From an uncultured Lutibacter sp. (GTDB lineage Bacteria > Bacteroidota > Bacteroidia > Flavobacteriales > Flavobacteriaceae): DNA of 63,660 bases. A program made the position numbers and the translations under genes. Below the pieces are notes generated by a model. It saw only the letters and a list, made by a program, of their open reading frames with translations. It was not told where the DNA came from and searched no databases. The stretch is taken from assembly GCF_937891065.1 (NCBI RefSeq), contig NZ_CALAEQ010000159.1:1-63660 (forward strand), read 5' to 3'. Shown here piece after piece: positions 8,600 through 18,145 of this stretch. Position 1 is the stretch's first letter. Every line of letters starts with the position of its first letter.

Positions 8600-9250
8600 T
8601 TAAACTGTGCGTTGAAATAAAGTATATACATATTCTCTTAAACCTCCAGAAGGTTGAGTATAGGTATAATTAAACGACTTTAGTAACTTAAAATCAGTTC
8701 CTAATCGCTCTTGCAACATTTCTTCATTATAATTAACAATATCTAAACCACTACATTTTTTTGCGCCTTCTAAATTAAATTCGGCTAAAATCACAAAACC
8801 AGTTGGCTTAATCGCTTGTCTAATCAAATCAAAATATACTTTTTGTTGCTTTTCAGTAGTAAAAAAGTGTAAAACAGCCCTATCATGCCACAAATCAACA
8901 TTTTTAAGCTTTAATAATTCTGAAGGATTGGTTAAATCATCAGCAATAAACTGAACTTGAGAATGTTTATGCTCCGTTAAATTATTTTTCAATTCAGTTA
9001 AAGCAGCCGATGAAATATCATTTACAATAATATTTGTATAGCCCTTATTTAATAAAAGTTCAATTAATGTTGCGGCACCTACACCTGCATTAAAAATTTG
9101 TGCATCTTTTGGTAAATTACATGCTGAAATTAATTCCATTGACGGAATTGGATCTTCTTCATACCAACCTAAACCATCAATAGGTGTTTTTTGATAAGCA
9201 TTATTCCAATGTTTTTCAAAATCGTAATCCGGTAATTCGTTTCCTCCCAT
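8600..9250 (-). CDS. class I SAM-dependent methyltransferase
   Basis: A 216-residue Rossmann-type methyltransferase. The FNAGVGAATLIELLL motif I (about 54-68), the acidic strand end in IIVNDIS (about 74-80), DDLTNP (about 104) and the AVLHFF segment (about 125-130) identify the fold. The N-terminal DFEKHWNNAYQKTP and GWYEEDP segments match a subgroup of small-molecule methyltransferases common in Bacteroidota, similar in style to thiopurine/tellurite TehB-like enzymes. The substrate cannot be told. It is transcribed alone between bshC and the divergent stress protein. Confidence 0.8.
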   Translation of the reverse strand: MGGNELPDYDFEKHWNNAYQKTPIDGLGWYEEDPIPSMELISACNLPKDAQIFNAGVGAATLIELLLNKGYTNIIVNDISSAALTELKNNLTEHKHSQVQFIADDLTNPSELLKLKNVDLWHDRAVLHFFTTEKQQKVYFDLIRQAIKPTGFVILAEFNLEGAKKCSGLDIVNYNEEMLQERLGTDFKLLKSFNYTYTQPSGGLREYVYTLFQRTV

Positions 9251-9474
9251 TACTATTTAAATAAATTATTGTTAAAAGTAAACAATTTAGGTTGTTTGAC
9301 GCAATTGTACAAAATATCTAACAAATTTTTAACTCATTCTATAAAACACAAAATTTGTATAATTCTAAGAATCATAGATAAAGCGACACGTTATATATTT
9401 AACACAACTGATAACAAGCAAATTATAAAATTTGATTAAAATTTTGTAAATTTAAGTATTCAAAAAGGTAAACG

Positions 9475-10311
9475 ATGAAAAAAATTCTTGTTCCTACTGA
9501 TTTTTCTATCAACTCAAATACAGCTGTACGTTTTGCAATTCAGCTAGCAAAACAGCAAAAATTTGAATTGACATTCTTTCATTCCTATACTTTTATTAAA
9601 CCATTTTCATGGAGCGAAGCTACTTTTAAATCACAAAAAAGAATTGAAAAAGAAAAAACACAAAAAAAACTTATTCAATATGTGAAATCTATTTATAAAA
9701 TTAAGGGTACTGTTCCTGAAAATGTTAAATATGTAATTAAAGAATCTATTTTTACAGATAGCAACATCAGAGAATACGCTTTAAAAAATAATTATAATTT
9801 TATTTGTATTAGTGCACGAGGAGCTGGGACTATTCATAAAATATTGGGAACAACAACTTCTAATCTAATTAATTTTTCAAGCGTTCCAATTATAGTAGTA
9901 CCTAACAATTATAGAACAAAAAAAATAAAAAAGATACTTTACACTTCAGATTTTATAAATACTGAAAGTGAACTAAAAAAAGTAATGACCTTTGCAAAAC
10001 CATTAGAAGCCAAAGTAAAGTTATTACATTTTAATTTCCCTTTTAACAAAGTAAATAACGAATTTAACATTGCAACATTTATAAATAAATACCCTAAGGG
10101 TGCTATTGATTTACATTTGATAGATTGTGACCATTCAGATAATTTAATTTCAAAAATTAATGAGTCTGTATTATTATTTAAGCCCTCAATTTTAGTAATG
10201 TTTACCCGTCAAAATAGAAGTTTTTTTGAAAAATTATTTTATAGCAGTAAATCTGAAAATTATTCATTTTATACCAACGTACCTTTATTGGTATTTAATA
10301 AAATGAACTAA
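9475..10311 (+). CDS. universal stress protein, tandem UspA domains
   Basis: A 278-residue cytoplasmic protein with two Usp folds. The first (1-145) opens MKKILVPTDFS and ends in the GTTTSNLINFSSVPIIVVP signature; the second (about 155-278) opens KKILYTSDF but is degenerate in its nucleotide-binding loop. In the family these proteins bind ATP or act as stress-responsive adaptors. The gene stands alone with a 224-base AT-rich upstream region in which I see no other feature. Specific role unknown. Confidence 0.85.
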   Translation: MKKILVPTDFSINSNTAVRFAIQLAKQQKFELTFFHSYTFIKPFSWSEATFKSQKRIEKEKTQKKLIQYVKSIYKIKGTVPENVKYVIKESIFTDSNIREYALKNNYNFICISARGAGTIHKILGTTTSNLINFSSVPIIVVPNNYRTKKIKKILYTSDFINTESELKKVMTFAKPLEAKVKLLHFNFPFNKVNNEFNIATFINKYPKGAIDLHLIDCDHSDNLISKINESVLLFKPSILVMFTRQNRSFFEKLFYSSKSENYSFYTNVPLLVFNKMN

Positions 10312-10358
10312 AAATGGTCCTTTTTAAAGCTTAAATTGTTTAGTGTTATTAAACAATT

Positions 10359-11291
10359 CTAATCTATTAATTCTTCTTCAGTTTTAGGTAAAATAAGAGA
10401 AAATACGACTGATATAATTAGTATACCTAAGATTCCAAACAGAGAATAGATAATTGGTATTTTATACAAATCTACAATTAACATTTTTACTCCAACAAAA
10501 ACAAGAATTGCAGATAATCCATAACTAAGATAGTGAAAATATTGAGTAATTCCTGCCAAAGCAAAATACAATGCTCTTAAACCTAAAATAGCAAATACAT
10601 TGGACGTAAAAATAATAAAGGTATCATTTGTTATAGCAAGAATTGCAGGGATTGAATCAACTGCAAAAATTAAATCTGTAAACTCAACCAACAGTAAAAC
10701 TATAAAGAGCTGAGTTGCAAAAGTTTTTCCTTTAATTTTTACAAAAAATTTATCACCTTGTTCTTCAGTAGTTACAGGCATAAATTTTTTAAATAAACGC
10801 ACTAAAAGATTTTTTTCAGGTTCTATTTTTTCATCTTTATGAAAAAGCATTTTTATTCCTGTAAATACCAAAAAACCTCCAAATATGTATATAATCCAAT
10901 GGAATTTAGCAATTAATGCTACACCTGCAAATATAAAAAATGCTCTCATTATAAGTGCTCCAAGAATACCCCAAAACAAAATTTTATGTTGAAATTTAGG
11001 GTTCACATTGAAATACGAAAAAATCATAATGAAAACAAATAGATTATCTACACTCAATGATTTTTCAATAACATAACCAGTCAAAAACTCAATGGCCTTT
11101 TCTTTGCCCATATAAACATAAATACCGTAATTAAACAGCATTGCTATAGAAATCCAAATTGCACTCCAAATAAGTGCTTCCTTTATTTTTACTATATGAG
11201 ATTTTCTATGAAAAACACCTAAATCTAACGCTAGCATAATAAATACAAAAGCTAAAAAACCAATCCAAACATGAATTCCAACCACTAACAT
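10359..11291 (-). CDS. TerC/Alx family integral membrane protein
   Basis: A 310-residue polytopic protein with about nine hydrophobic helices. The SLSVDNLFVFIMIF motif (about 83-96) and the paired LLVEFTDLIFAVDSIPAIL motif (about 200-218) with conserved Asp residues are diagnostic of TerC/Alx. Members are linked to manganese export, tellurite resistance and metallation of secreted proteins. A cytoplasmic loop of about 40 residues separates the two halves. It ends about 50 bases from the convergent stress-protein gene. Confidence 0.88.
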   Translation of the reverse strand: MLVVGIHVWIGFLAFVFIMLALDLGVFHRKSHIVKIKEALIWSAIWISIAMLFNYGIYVYMGKEKAIEFLTGYVIEKSLSVDNLFVFIMIFSYFNVNPKFQHKILFWGILGALIMRAFFIFAGVALIAKFHWIIYIFGGFLVFTGIKMLFHKDEKIEPEKNLLVRLFKKFMPVTTEEQGDKFFVKIKGKTFATQLFIVLLLVEFTDLIFAVDSIPAILAITNDTFIIFTSNVFAILGLRALYFALAGITQYFHYLSYGLSAILVFVGVKMLIVDLYKIPIIYSLFGILGILIISVVFSLILPKTEEELID

Positions 11292-11343
11292 ATAAATTTT
11301 ATATAACTTAAATTAATAATCATTTTATTCTATTACTTAAAAT

Positions 11344-12654
11344 TTAAACTGGTTCTCCATATAAATCAAACTCTGTTGCTGAAGTAATTCTTATTTCTGC
11401 AAACTTACCAACTTGTACATAATGTTTAGTAGCATCAATTAAAACTTCATTATCAACATCCGGTGAATCAAATTCTGTTCTACCAACAAATTGATTTCCA
11501 TCTTTTCTGTCAATTAAAACTTTAAAGACTTTATCTACTTTTTCTTGATTTAATTCAAAAGAAATCTGACTTTGAATTTCCATAATATCATTCACACGTT
11601 GTTGCTTAACGTCTTCAGGAACATTATCTTCTAAATCAGCTGCCGTAGTATTTTCTTCATGTGAATAAGCAAAAGCTCCTAAACGTTCAAAACGCATCTC
11701 TTGTACCCAATCTTTTAACTCTTGAAAATTTTCTTCAGTTTCTCCTGGATAACCTACAATAAGTGTAGTTCTAATCGCCATATTAGGAACCGATTTTCTA
11801 AACTCAGCAATTAAATTAGTAGTTTTTTCATGAGAAGTTCCTCTTTTCATCGATTTTAAAATCTCATCATTTATGTGCTGTAAAGGAATATCTAAATAAT
11901 TACAAACTTTAGGTTCATTATGTATTACCTCTAAAACATCTAATGGAAAACCTGTTGGAAACGCATAATGCAAACGAATCCACTCAATTCCATCAATTTT
12001 AGCTAGTTCTTTTAGTAAATCAGCTAATGCTCTTCTTTTATAAATATCTAAACCGTAATATGTTAAATCTTGCGCAATTAAAATTAATTCTTTAATTCCT
12101 TTCTTTGCTAATTCTGTAGATTCAATCACCAAATTTTCAATTGGAGTTGATACGTGTTTTCCACGCATTAAAGGAATTGCACAAAACGAACAAGGTCTAT
12201 CACAACCTTCAGCAATTTTTAAATATGCATAATGTGTTGGTGTAGTTGTTAAACGTTCACCAATTAATTCATGCTTATAATCTGCATCTAAAACTTTCAA
12301 TAAATTTGGCAAATCGTGAGTTCCAAAATATTCATCAACATTTGGAATTTCTTTTTGTAAATCTGGTTTATAACGTTCACTTAAACAACCCGATACATAA
12401 ACTCTATCAACTTCACCTAATTCCTTTTTGTTTACATAATGCAAAATAGTATTAATGGATTCTTCCTTTGCATCTCCTATAAAACCACATGTATTTATTA
12501 CAACAATATTTCCATCGTCATTTTCATCTTCATGAACCACATTTTTATTGTTTGCTTTTAGCTGTCCCATTAGTACTTCACTATCGTACACGTTTTTAGA
12601 ACATCCTAAAGTAACTACATTAATTTTATTCTCTTTCTTCGATTTGGTTCTCAT
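11344..12654 (-). CDS. rimO: ribosomal protein S12 methylthiotransferase RimO
   Basis: A 436-residue radical-SAM methylthiotransferase that adds SCH3 to the Asp of ribosomal protein S12. The N-terminal MTTase domain binds a cluster through Cys18, Cys56 and Cys90; the radical-SAM CxxxCxxC is Cys151, Cys155 and Cys158 (CDRPCSFC); a TRAM domain covers about 370-436. The sequence LGCSKNVYDSEVLMGQL is RimO-like rather than MiaB-like. A minus-strand -7 box TATTTTTG (12674-12681) precedes it. Confidence 0.94.
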   Translation of the reverse strand: MRTKSKKENKINVVTLGCSKNVYDSEVLMGQLKANNKNVVHEDENDDGNIVVINTCGFIGDAKEESINTILHYVNKKELGEVDRVYVSGCLSERYKPDLQKEIPNVDEYFGTHDLPNLLKVLDADYKHELIGERLTTTPTHYAYLKIAEGCDRPCSFCAIPLMRGKHVSTPIENLVIESTELAKKGIKELILIAQDLTYYGLDIYKRRALADLLKELAKIDGIEWIRLHYAFPTGFPLDVLEVIHNEPKVCNYLDIPLQHINDEILKSMKRGTSHEKTTNLIAEFRKSVPNMAIRTTLIVGYPGETEENFQELKDWVQEMRFERLGAFAYSHEENTTAADLEDNVPEDVKQQRVNDIMEIQSQISFELNQEKVDKVFKVLIDRKDGNQFVGRTEFDSPDVDNEVLIDATKHYVQVGKFAEIRITSATEFDLYGEPV

Positions 12655-12673
12655 CTTTTATATTTAAGGAGCG

Positions 12674-12681
12674 CAAAAATA
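12674..12681 (-). promoter_or_regulatory. -7 box of rimO
   Basis: TATTTTTG followed by C on the minus strand, 20 bases before the rimO start, fits TAnnTTTG. Confidence 0.4.
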
Positions 12682-12724
12682 CTAATTTTTAGTGGTAAAC
12701 TAATCTTTTTACGTAACTACTTTG

Positions 12725-14371
12725 TTAATAGCCTTTTGGTTGTTTACGAACTTTTGTTAATTGTTCAAAAGCATAACCCATTTGTAATAATTTTTGTTCT
12801 TGAAATGGTTTTGCTATAAAGGTTAAACTAATTGGCTCACCAGAATCTTCATACCCCATTGGAATTGTTAAACAAGGATATTTTGCCACAGCAGCAAATC
12901 CTGCATGGTAATTGTTTATTGATAAAACGGCATCTAAATTAAGTGAATCCATTGGCTTACTAAAAAATATCACACCATTTTCATGCAAGTTTTGTTTAAT
13001 TTTTTGAAATGACAAAGATGAAGTTGAATCAGCAACAATTCCTTCAAGTAATTGTTGACCATAAGGTGCTCTCTTTAATGAATCTTGAAGATTTAAATTG
13101 ATAACATCTTCAACAGAAGCTACTAAAATATTCTTATCTGCATATTTCTTAAGATAATTAGGTAAATCATATTTCATATCAATGTTTAATAACGTAATAA
13201 AACCTTCCAATTTCAGTTTAGGAGGATCAAATTCTATAATTTCAGCACCAGCTCTTTTAATTTTAGCAATGGTTTTTAAATAAATTGAATCTGCTAATAA
13301 TTGTTTAATTACACCAAACCTCTTTCCTTTAAGAGTTGATTTTGTTAAATTTTTTAAATAATCAATATTCTTATCCGTATTCTTTGTTGTATTATCCTCG
13401 GAATCCTCTCCTATCATGGCTGCTAAAAAAATAGCATTATCAATCACACTTTTAGTCATAGGACCTGGTGTGTCCAAAGTACTTGAAATAGGTACAATTC
13501 CTGTTCTACTCAATAACCCAATTGTTGGTTTCAATCCAACTACAGAATTCTTACTTGAAGGTGATAAAATTGAACCAGAAGTTTCAGTTCCTACTGCTGC
13601 TACTGCAAAATTAGCTGCAACACTAACTCCACTTCCTGCACTTGAACCACCAGTTTCAAATATTTTTCTTCCGTATGGATTTAATGTTTGTCCACCAACA
13701 GCACTATAACCAACTGGGCAACCACTACAAAAGAAGTAAGCCCACTCGCTTAAATTAGCTTTCCCTAAAATAAGTGCTCCTTTCTCTTTCAATTTCTGCA
13801 CTATAAAAGCATCTTCTGTATTAATATTTCCTTGCAATGCAAACGCACCAGCCGTAGTTGGCATTCCAACGGTATTAATATTATCTTTTAAAAGTATTGG
13901 CAAACCATAAAGTGAATATGAAGTATCATAAGGTCTATTTTTATCTTTTTCTCGTGCCTCGCTAATTATAGTTGGATTTAATGAAATTATAGTATGCAAA
14001 GCCAATTGATTGTTACTTTCATACTTTCTAATTCTATACAAATAAAACAATACAATCTTTTCATATGATAAAATTCCATTTTCAACAGATTCTTGTATTG
14101 ATGGAATATCTTTTTCAATAATATATGGTTCTAGATTAAAATAATCTTTTTCTGAGAAATAAGCTAAATCCTCTTCGAATGGCTTAAAGACTTCATTCAT
14201 ATCTAGATATTTAGATTGAATGAGTTTTAATTGCATTCTCTTAATTTTATGATTTTGCTGTTCAGCAATTTCTGAAGTTTCATCATAAGTTGTAAAAACA
14301 ACCGGTAATTCTTTCTTATTGCAAGAAATTACTATTAAAATGATTCCTAAAATAAATACTATTTTTTTCAT
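12725..14371 (-). CDS. secreted lipoprotein amidase (amidase signature family)
   Basis: A 548-residue enzyme with a lipoprotein signal (lipobox ending ISC, Cys17) and an amidase-signature domain. The catalytic triad is visible: Lys in LLKDNINT (about 161), the cis-Ser in GGSSAGSG (about 243) and the nucleophile Ser in GTETSGS (about 265). It hydrolyses amide bonds; homologs range from GatA to 6-aminohexanoate-dimer hydrolases, and the lipid anchor argues against a GatA role. An upstream start at 14410 would put 13 residues before the signal, so the ATG at 14371 is preferred. It lies downstream of ftsY, separated by a terminator hairpin. Confidence 0.87.
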   Translation of the reverse strand: MKKIVFILGIILIVISCNKKELPVVFTTYDETSEIAEQQNHKIKRMQLKLIQSKYLDMNEVFKPFEEDLAYFSEKDYFNLEPYIIEKDIPSIQESVENGILSYEKIVLFYLYRIRKYESNNQLALHTIISLNPTIISEAREKDKNRPYDTSYSLYGLPILLKDNINTVGMPTTAGAFALQGNINTEDAFIVQKLKEKGALILGKANLSEWAYFFCSGCPVGYSAVGGQTLNPYGRKIFETGGSSAGSGVSVAANFAVAAVGTETSGSILSPSSKNSVVGLKPTIGLLSRTGIVPISSTLDTPGPMTKSVIDNAIFLAAMIGEDSEDNTTKNTDKNIDYLKNLTKSTLKGKRFGVIKQLLADSIYLKTIAKIKRAGAEIIEFDPPKLKLEGFITLLNIDMKYDLPNYLKKYADKNILVASVEDVINLNLQDSLKRAPYGQQLLEGIVADSTSSLSFQKIKQNLHENGVIFFSKPMDSLNLDAVLSINNYHAGFAAVAKYPCLTIPMGYEDSGEPISLTFIAKPFQEQKLLQMGYAFEQLTKVRKQPKGY

Positions 14372-14402
14372 TATTAAAAATTTTAAACTAAGGTATAAAA
14401 TA

Positions 14403-14446
14403 TAATACAAAAGACCTCTTAATGTTTACTACATCAAGAGGTCTTC
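14403..14446 (-). terminator. terminator of ftsY
   Basis: A perfect 10-base stem (AAGACCTCTT at 14411-14420, AAGAGGTCTT at 14435-14444) with a 14-base loop, followed on the minus strand by a short T-rich tract. Confidence 0.65.
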
Positions 14447-14470
14447 CTATTTTGTTGATTATATATTTTT

Positions 14471-15424
14471 CTATTTAAAAAAGCTATCTACAAATTCAAT
14501 TTTATTAAAAACTTGTAAATCGTCAATTCCTTCACCAACACCAATGTATTTAACCGGTATTTGGAATTGATCTGAAATACCAATTACCACTCCACCTTTT
14601 GCTGTACCATCTAATTTAGTGATTGCCAAAGAAGTAACTTCAGTTGCTAATGTAAATTGTGTTGCTTGCTCAAAAGCATTTTGACCAGTTGATCCATCTA
14701 AAACTAATAATACTTCATGTGGTGCATCTTCAACTACCTTTTGCATTACACGCTTTATTTTGGTTAATTCATTCATTAAATTAACCTTATTATGAAGCCT
14801 TCCTGCTGTATCAATAATAACTACATCAGCATTTTGAGAAACTGCAGATTTTAAAGTGTCAAATGCAACAGATGCTGGATCACTCCCCATTTCTTGTCTA
14901 ACCAATGAAACTCCAACTCTATCTGCCCAAATCTGCAATTGATCAATGGCAGCAGCTCTAAATGTATCAGCTGCACCAAGTACTACTTTTTTCCCTGACC
15001 TTTTAAATTGTGACGCTAGTTTACCAATAGTAGTAGTTTTTCCAACTCCATTAACACCAACCACCATAATTACGTAAGGTTTTTTATTTAATGGAATACT
15101 AAAATCGGTTTCATTACCCACATTTGTTTCTGCCAATAAACCAGCAATTTCTTCACGAAGAATTTTATTTAACTCATCGGTTCCTAAATATTTATCTTCA
15201 GAAACTCTTGCTTCAATTCTCTCAATAATTTTAAGCGTTGTTTTTACACCAACATCAGAAGAAATCAATATCTCTTCTAGGTTGTCTAACACATCGTCAT
15301 CTACCTTTGTTTTACCAGCAACTGCTTTAGATAATTTAGAAAAAAATGAAGTTTTACTTTTTTCCAAACCTTTATCTAAAGTTTCTTTTTTTTCTTTCGA
15401 AAATATTTTTTTAAATAAACTCAT
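14471..15424 (-). CDS. ftsY: signal recognition particle receptor FtsY
   Basis: A 317-residue SRP GTPase. A short charged N-terminal region (1-45) is followed by the NG domain: P-loop GVNGVGKTTTIGKL (about 124), DTAGRLHNK (about 207) and TKLDGTAKGG (about 271), ending with GVGEGIDDLQVF. It docks the SRP-ribosome complex at the membrane. The ATG at 15424 is chosen because the 16 residues before it are not part of the family start. It follows the L28-L33-DUF4295 cluster, from which a hairpin at 15457-15490 separates it. Confidence 0.95.
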   Translation of the reverse strand: MSLFKKIFSKEKKETLDKGLEKSKTSFFSKLSKAVAGKTKVDDDVLDNLEEILISSDVGVKTTLKIIERIEARVSEDKYLGTDELNKILREEIAGLLAETNVGNETDFSIPLNKKPYVIMVVGVNGVGKTTTIGKLASQFKRSGKKVVLGAADTFRAAAIDQLQIWADRVGVSLVRQEMGSDPASVAFDTLKSAVSQNADVVIIDTAGRLHNKVNLMNELTKIKRVMQKVVEDAPHEVLLVLDGSTGQNAFEQATQFTLATEVTSLAITKLDGTAKGGVVIGISDQFQIPVKYIGVGEGIDDLQVFNKIEFVDSFFK

Positions 15425-15456
15425 TTTGTAAAAATTTACAATGTAAATATAAAAAG

Positions 15457-15490
15457 AAAAAGCTACTCTCATTTATGAAAGTAGCTTTTA
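15457..15490 (-). terminator. terminator after the ribosomal protein cluster
   Basis: An AAAAGCTACT / AGTAGCTTTT stem closes an inner TCAT/ATGA pairing, with a T-rich tract on the minus strand. It lies between the DUF4295 stop codon and ftsY. Confidence 0.65.
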
Positions 15491-15510
15491 TATATATTTA
15501 TGAACAAGTA

Positions 15511-15663
15511 TTATTTCTTGCTCAAAAAATCTTTTACGTTTGCAGGATCCATAATAGCTTCAGCAAAAGTATAAGCTCCAGATTTTGGAGATTTTACCAT
15601 TTTAATAGCTTTAGTTAATCTTTTTGATCCAGTCTGTAATGATGCTACTGATTTCTTTGCCAT
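15511..15663 (-). CDS. DUF4295 family small protein
   Basis: A 50-residue basic protein starting MAKKSVASLQTGSKRL and ending AEAIMDPANVKDFLSKK. This matches DUF4295, found almost only in Bacteroidota and nearly always next to rpmG (L33) and rpmB (L28), as here. The size, charge and position suggest a lineage-specific ribosome-associated protein; this is inference. It begins 9 bases after the L33 stop and is cotranscribed. Confidence 0.9.
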   Translation of the reverse strand: MAKKSVASLQTGSKRLTKAIKMVKSPKSGAYTFAEAIMDPANVKDFLSKK

Positions 15664-15672
15664 GATCCTATA

Positions 15673-15858
15673 TTATTTAATTTCTTTATGAACAGTCATT
15701 TTCTTCAAGATAGGGTTGAATTTTTTAATTTCCATTCTATCAGGAGTATTTTTTTTATTCTTCGTAGTAATATATCTAGAAGTACCTGGTAAACCTGTAC
15801 CTTTATGCTCTGTGCATTCTAAAATTACTTGGATTCTATTTCCTTTAGTCTTTGCCAT
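15673..15858 (-). CDS. rpmG: 50S ribosomal protein L33
   Basis: A 61-residue ribosomal protein starting [19 protein letters not shown] and containing the family segments [20 protein letters not shown]. It lacks the second CxxC zinc pair of the zinc-binding paralogs, having a single Cys, so it is the zinc-independent form. Cotranscribed between L28 and DUF4295. Confidence 0.96.
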   Translation of the reverse strand: MAKTKGNRIQVILECTEHKGTGLPGTSRYITTKNKKNTPDRMEIKKFNPILKKMTVHKEIK

Positions 15859-15870
15859 TTCGTACTATAA

Positions 15871-16110
15871 TTATTTTTTTAAGAAACCTTTTTCTCTTGC
15901 GTCTTTTATAACAGCTGAAATTCCTAATTTATTAATATTCTTTAAAGCTGACGCAGCTACTTTTAACGTTAGCCATTTATCTTCTTCAGGAATATAAAAA
16001 CGTTTTTTAATTAAATTAACGTCAAATTTTCTTTTAGTTCTATTTAATGCGTGAGAAACATTATTCCCAACCATTGCTTTTTTTCCAGTAAGTTCACAAA
16101 CTCTTGACAT
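15871..16110 (-). CDS. rpmB: 50S ribosomal protein L28
   Basis: A 79-residue ribosomal protein starting MSRVCELTGKKAMVGNNVSH, with the conserved RTKRKFDVNL segment. First gene of the L28-L33-DUF4295 unit. A good promoter lies upstream (16150-16180). Confidence 0.96.
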   Translation of the reverse strand: MSRVCELTGKKAMVGNNVSHALNRTKRKFDVNLIKKRFYIPEEDKWLTLKVAASALKNINKLGISAVIKDAREKGFLKK

Positions 16111-16149
16111 ATCTCTTGTACCTTTTTAGTATATTCTCAAAACGAGATG

Positions 16150-16180
16150 CAAAATTAAAATTTTAAAACAATATACACAA
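16150..16180 (-). promoter_or_regulatory. promoter of rpmB-rpmG-DUF4295
   Basis: On the minus strand a -33 TTG (16178-16180) and -7 TAATTTTG (16150-16157) are 20 bases apart, which fits the Bacteroidota primary sigma consensus. Confidence 0.55.
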
Positions 16181-16187
16181 ACTTATT

Positions 16188-17435
16188 TTACTTGTTTTTT
16201 AAAATTTCTTTTCTTAGCAATTCTAATGCTTTATTAGATGCCCTTTCAATTACTTTCTCACGAGGCTTCCCAAAGAAAAATTCTTCCGAAAAAATGGTGG
16301 TTGGAGTTGCAATTGCAATAAAGACCGTACCAACTGTTTTGTCTGTCTTATCTGCCGTAGGCCCTGCATTTCCAGTAGTTGCTATTGCATAAGTTGTATT
16401 GAATTTTTGCTGAATTCCCTTTGCCATAGCTTCAGCAACTTGTGCGCTTACTACTGAATATTTTGTTATTAATTCTTCATCAACATTTAATTCTTGTATT
16501 TTTATTGATGGGTGATATGCAACAATTGAACCTACAAAATAACTTGAAGAACCTGCTATTGAAGTAATTTTTTTAGCAATTGAACCTCCAGTACAACTTT
16601 CAGCAGTTGCTAATGTCTGTTTTTTATCAGTTAACAATTTACCTAAAACAGCTTCAATTGTTTCATTTTCCTCAAAACCAACAATAATATCTGGAATTAA
16701 CTTAAACAACTTATCAACTTCATTATTGATCTCTTCCTTTAGTAATTGTTCATCTATTCCTTTAGCTGTTAATCGTAAACGTAGTTTTCCGTATGATGGT
16801 AAATAAGCCAATTTTATATAAGTGGGTAAATTATCTTCCCAATGCTCAATCCGTTCGGCAACCATACTTTCACCCATTCCATAAGTTAATATTGTTTTAT
16901 GAAATATATAGGGCAATTTAAATGCAGCTGTTAATTTAGGTAATACACTATTTTGCATTAACCCTTTCATTTCATTTGGAACTCCAGGCAATGACACCAC
17001 GATTTTAGCATTGTTTTCAAACCACATTCCAGGAGCAGTTCCTAATTCGTTTTTTAAAGGAATACATTTAGATGGAACCAATGCTTGATGTTTATTGACT
17101 TCCGTAAAGGGATATTTCATTTTTGCAAACATTTCTTTAATCTGCTCAACAATTTCTTCATTCAAAATCAAGGTATCATTAAAATATTCTACCAAAGCCA
17201 ATTTTGTTATATCATCTTTTGTTGGCCCTAACCCACCTGTAACAATAACAATATCACAATTAAGTTGCGCTTCTTTTACAGCCTTTAAAATATGTTGTTT
17301 ATCATCTTGAATAGAAGTAATCTGATATACTGAAATTCCAATTGTATTTAACTGTTCTGCAATCCATTTAGAATTTGAATCTAATATTTGTCCAATTAAA
17401 ATTTCTTCTCCTATTGTGATTATTTCTGCTTGCAT
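16188..17435 (-). CDS. cinA: CinA family protein (NMN amidohydrolase / ADP-ribose pyrophosphatase type)
   Basis: A 415-residue two-domain CinA. The N-terminal MoaB/MogA-like domain (1 to about 170) opens MQAEIITIGEEILIGQILD and has VTGGLGPTKDD; the C-terminal amidohydrolase domain (about 255-412) has LATAESCTGGSIAKKIT and the TTGNAGPTAD segment. The family deamidates nicotinamide mononucleotide to nicotinic acid mononucleotide, with ADP-ribose pyrophosphatase activity in the N-terminal domain. Length is full. The 250 bases upstream contain no gene. Confidence 0.93.
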   Translation of the reverse strand: MQAEIITIGEEILIGQILDSNSKWIAEQLNTIGISVYQITSIQDDKQHILKAVKEAQLNCDIVIVTGGLGPTKDDITKLALVEYFNDTLILNEEIVEQIKEMFAKMKYPFTEVNKHQALVPSKCIPLKNELGTAPGMWFENNAKIVVSLPGVPNEMKGLMQNSVLPKLTAAFKLPYIFHKTILTYGMGESMVAERIEHWEDNLPTYIKLAYLPSYGKLRLRLTAKGIDEQLLKEEINNEVDKLFKLIPDIIVGFEENETIEAVLGKLLTDKKQTLATAESCTGGSIAKKITSIAGSSSYFVGSIVAYHPSIKIQELNVDEELITKYSVVSAQVAEAMAKGIQQKFNTTYAIATTGNAGPTADKTDKTVGTVFIAIATPTTIFSEEFFFGKPREKVIERASNKALELLRKEILKNK

Positions 17436-17728
17436 CTTATCATCAAAAATTAAAAAGTAAAAATATAACGTTTTTTTTAATAAGATTTAGTTTAACAGTA
17501 ATTTATAACGTTAAAATTCATAAATTTTGAGAGATAAACACCACAATTAATTAACTTTAATAGAATAATTTCATTCCCTCATAAAGAAGCTATAATTGTA
17601 CTAAAAAAAGTAATTCTTAATTTATTTACATTTATACTTAATAATATCAGAAAAACACTAATTTAAAAGCAACCTTTGATATAAAATTGCATCTATCTAA
17701 TAGGAAGAATTATAAAAACCCTACTGCT

Positions 17729-18142
17729 ATGTTAACTACTAATGAATTAAGCGACAACGAATTACTTGAAAAAGTTGAAAACTGTACTTTAAGTGCAGAA
17801 TTGTTCAACCATGAAACACAATTAAGATTGTCATGGATTTTAATAAACAAATATGGTTTAAAAATTGCTACCCTGAAAAATTGTAAAATAAAAGAACAAT
17901 TTTTTATCAAAGTTTTAAATAGCGATAAATTTAATCTTCCGTTAACAAAATCTTACACTGAAATTTTACATTATTTTATGCAAAAATCAGCTACTAAAAA
18001 TTTTGATAAATTACTGAGAGAATTTCCTAGATTAAAATATGACTTTAAAAAACTTGTAAATACACATTACGGCTTTGAAATTTTAAAACAACATAGACAC
18101 AAAGAAATTAAACCTTTAGAAACTATTTTGTTTACGTTTTAA
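17729..18142 (+). CDS. conserved hypothetical protein
   Basis: A 137-residue all-helical soluble protein starting MLTTNELSDNELLEKVENCTL. The pattern NxxxLxxxFxxCTL...FNHExxLRLxWxLI, followed by a region around a HYF motif, belongs to a small conserved family of unknown function seen in Bacteroidota and Proteobacteria. The ATG at 17729 is preferred because the 14 residues before it are not conserved-looking. It is convergent with the FAH-fold gene, with only three bases between the stop codons. Confidence 0.65.
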   Translation: MLTTNELSDNELLEKVENCTLSAELFNHETQLRLSWILINKYGLKIATLKNCKIKEQFFIKVLNSDKFNLPLTKSYTEILHYFMQKSATKNFDKLLREFPRLKYDFKKLVNTHYGFEILKQHRHKEIKPLETILFTF

Positions 18143-18145
18143 TAT

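Noticed and set aside
9251-9474. Riboswitch or small RNA in the 224-base gap before the stress-protein gene
   Set aside because: No stable hairpin series, terminator or known riboswitch core could be seen; the sequence is plain AT-rich.
17436-17728. Small gene in the gap upstream of cinA
   Set aside because: Frames are short and interrupted, and the only in-frame extension is the non-conserved lead of the 137-residue gene.
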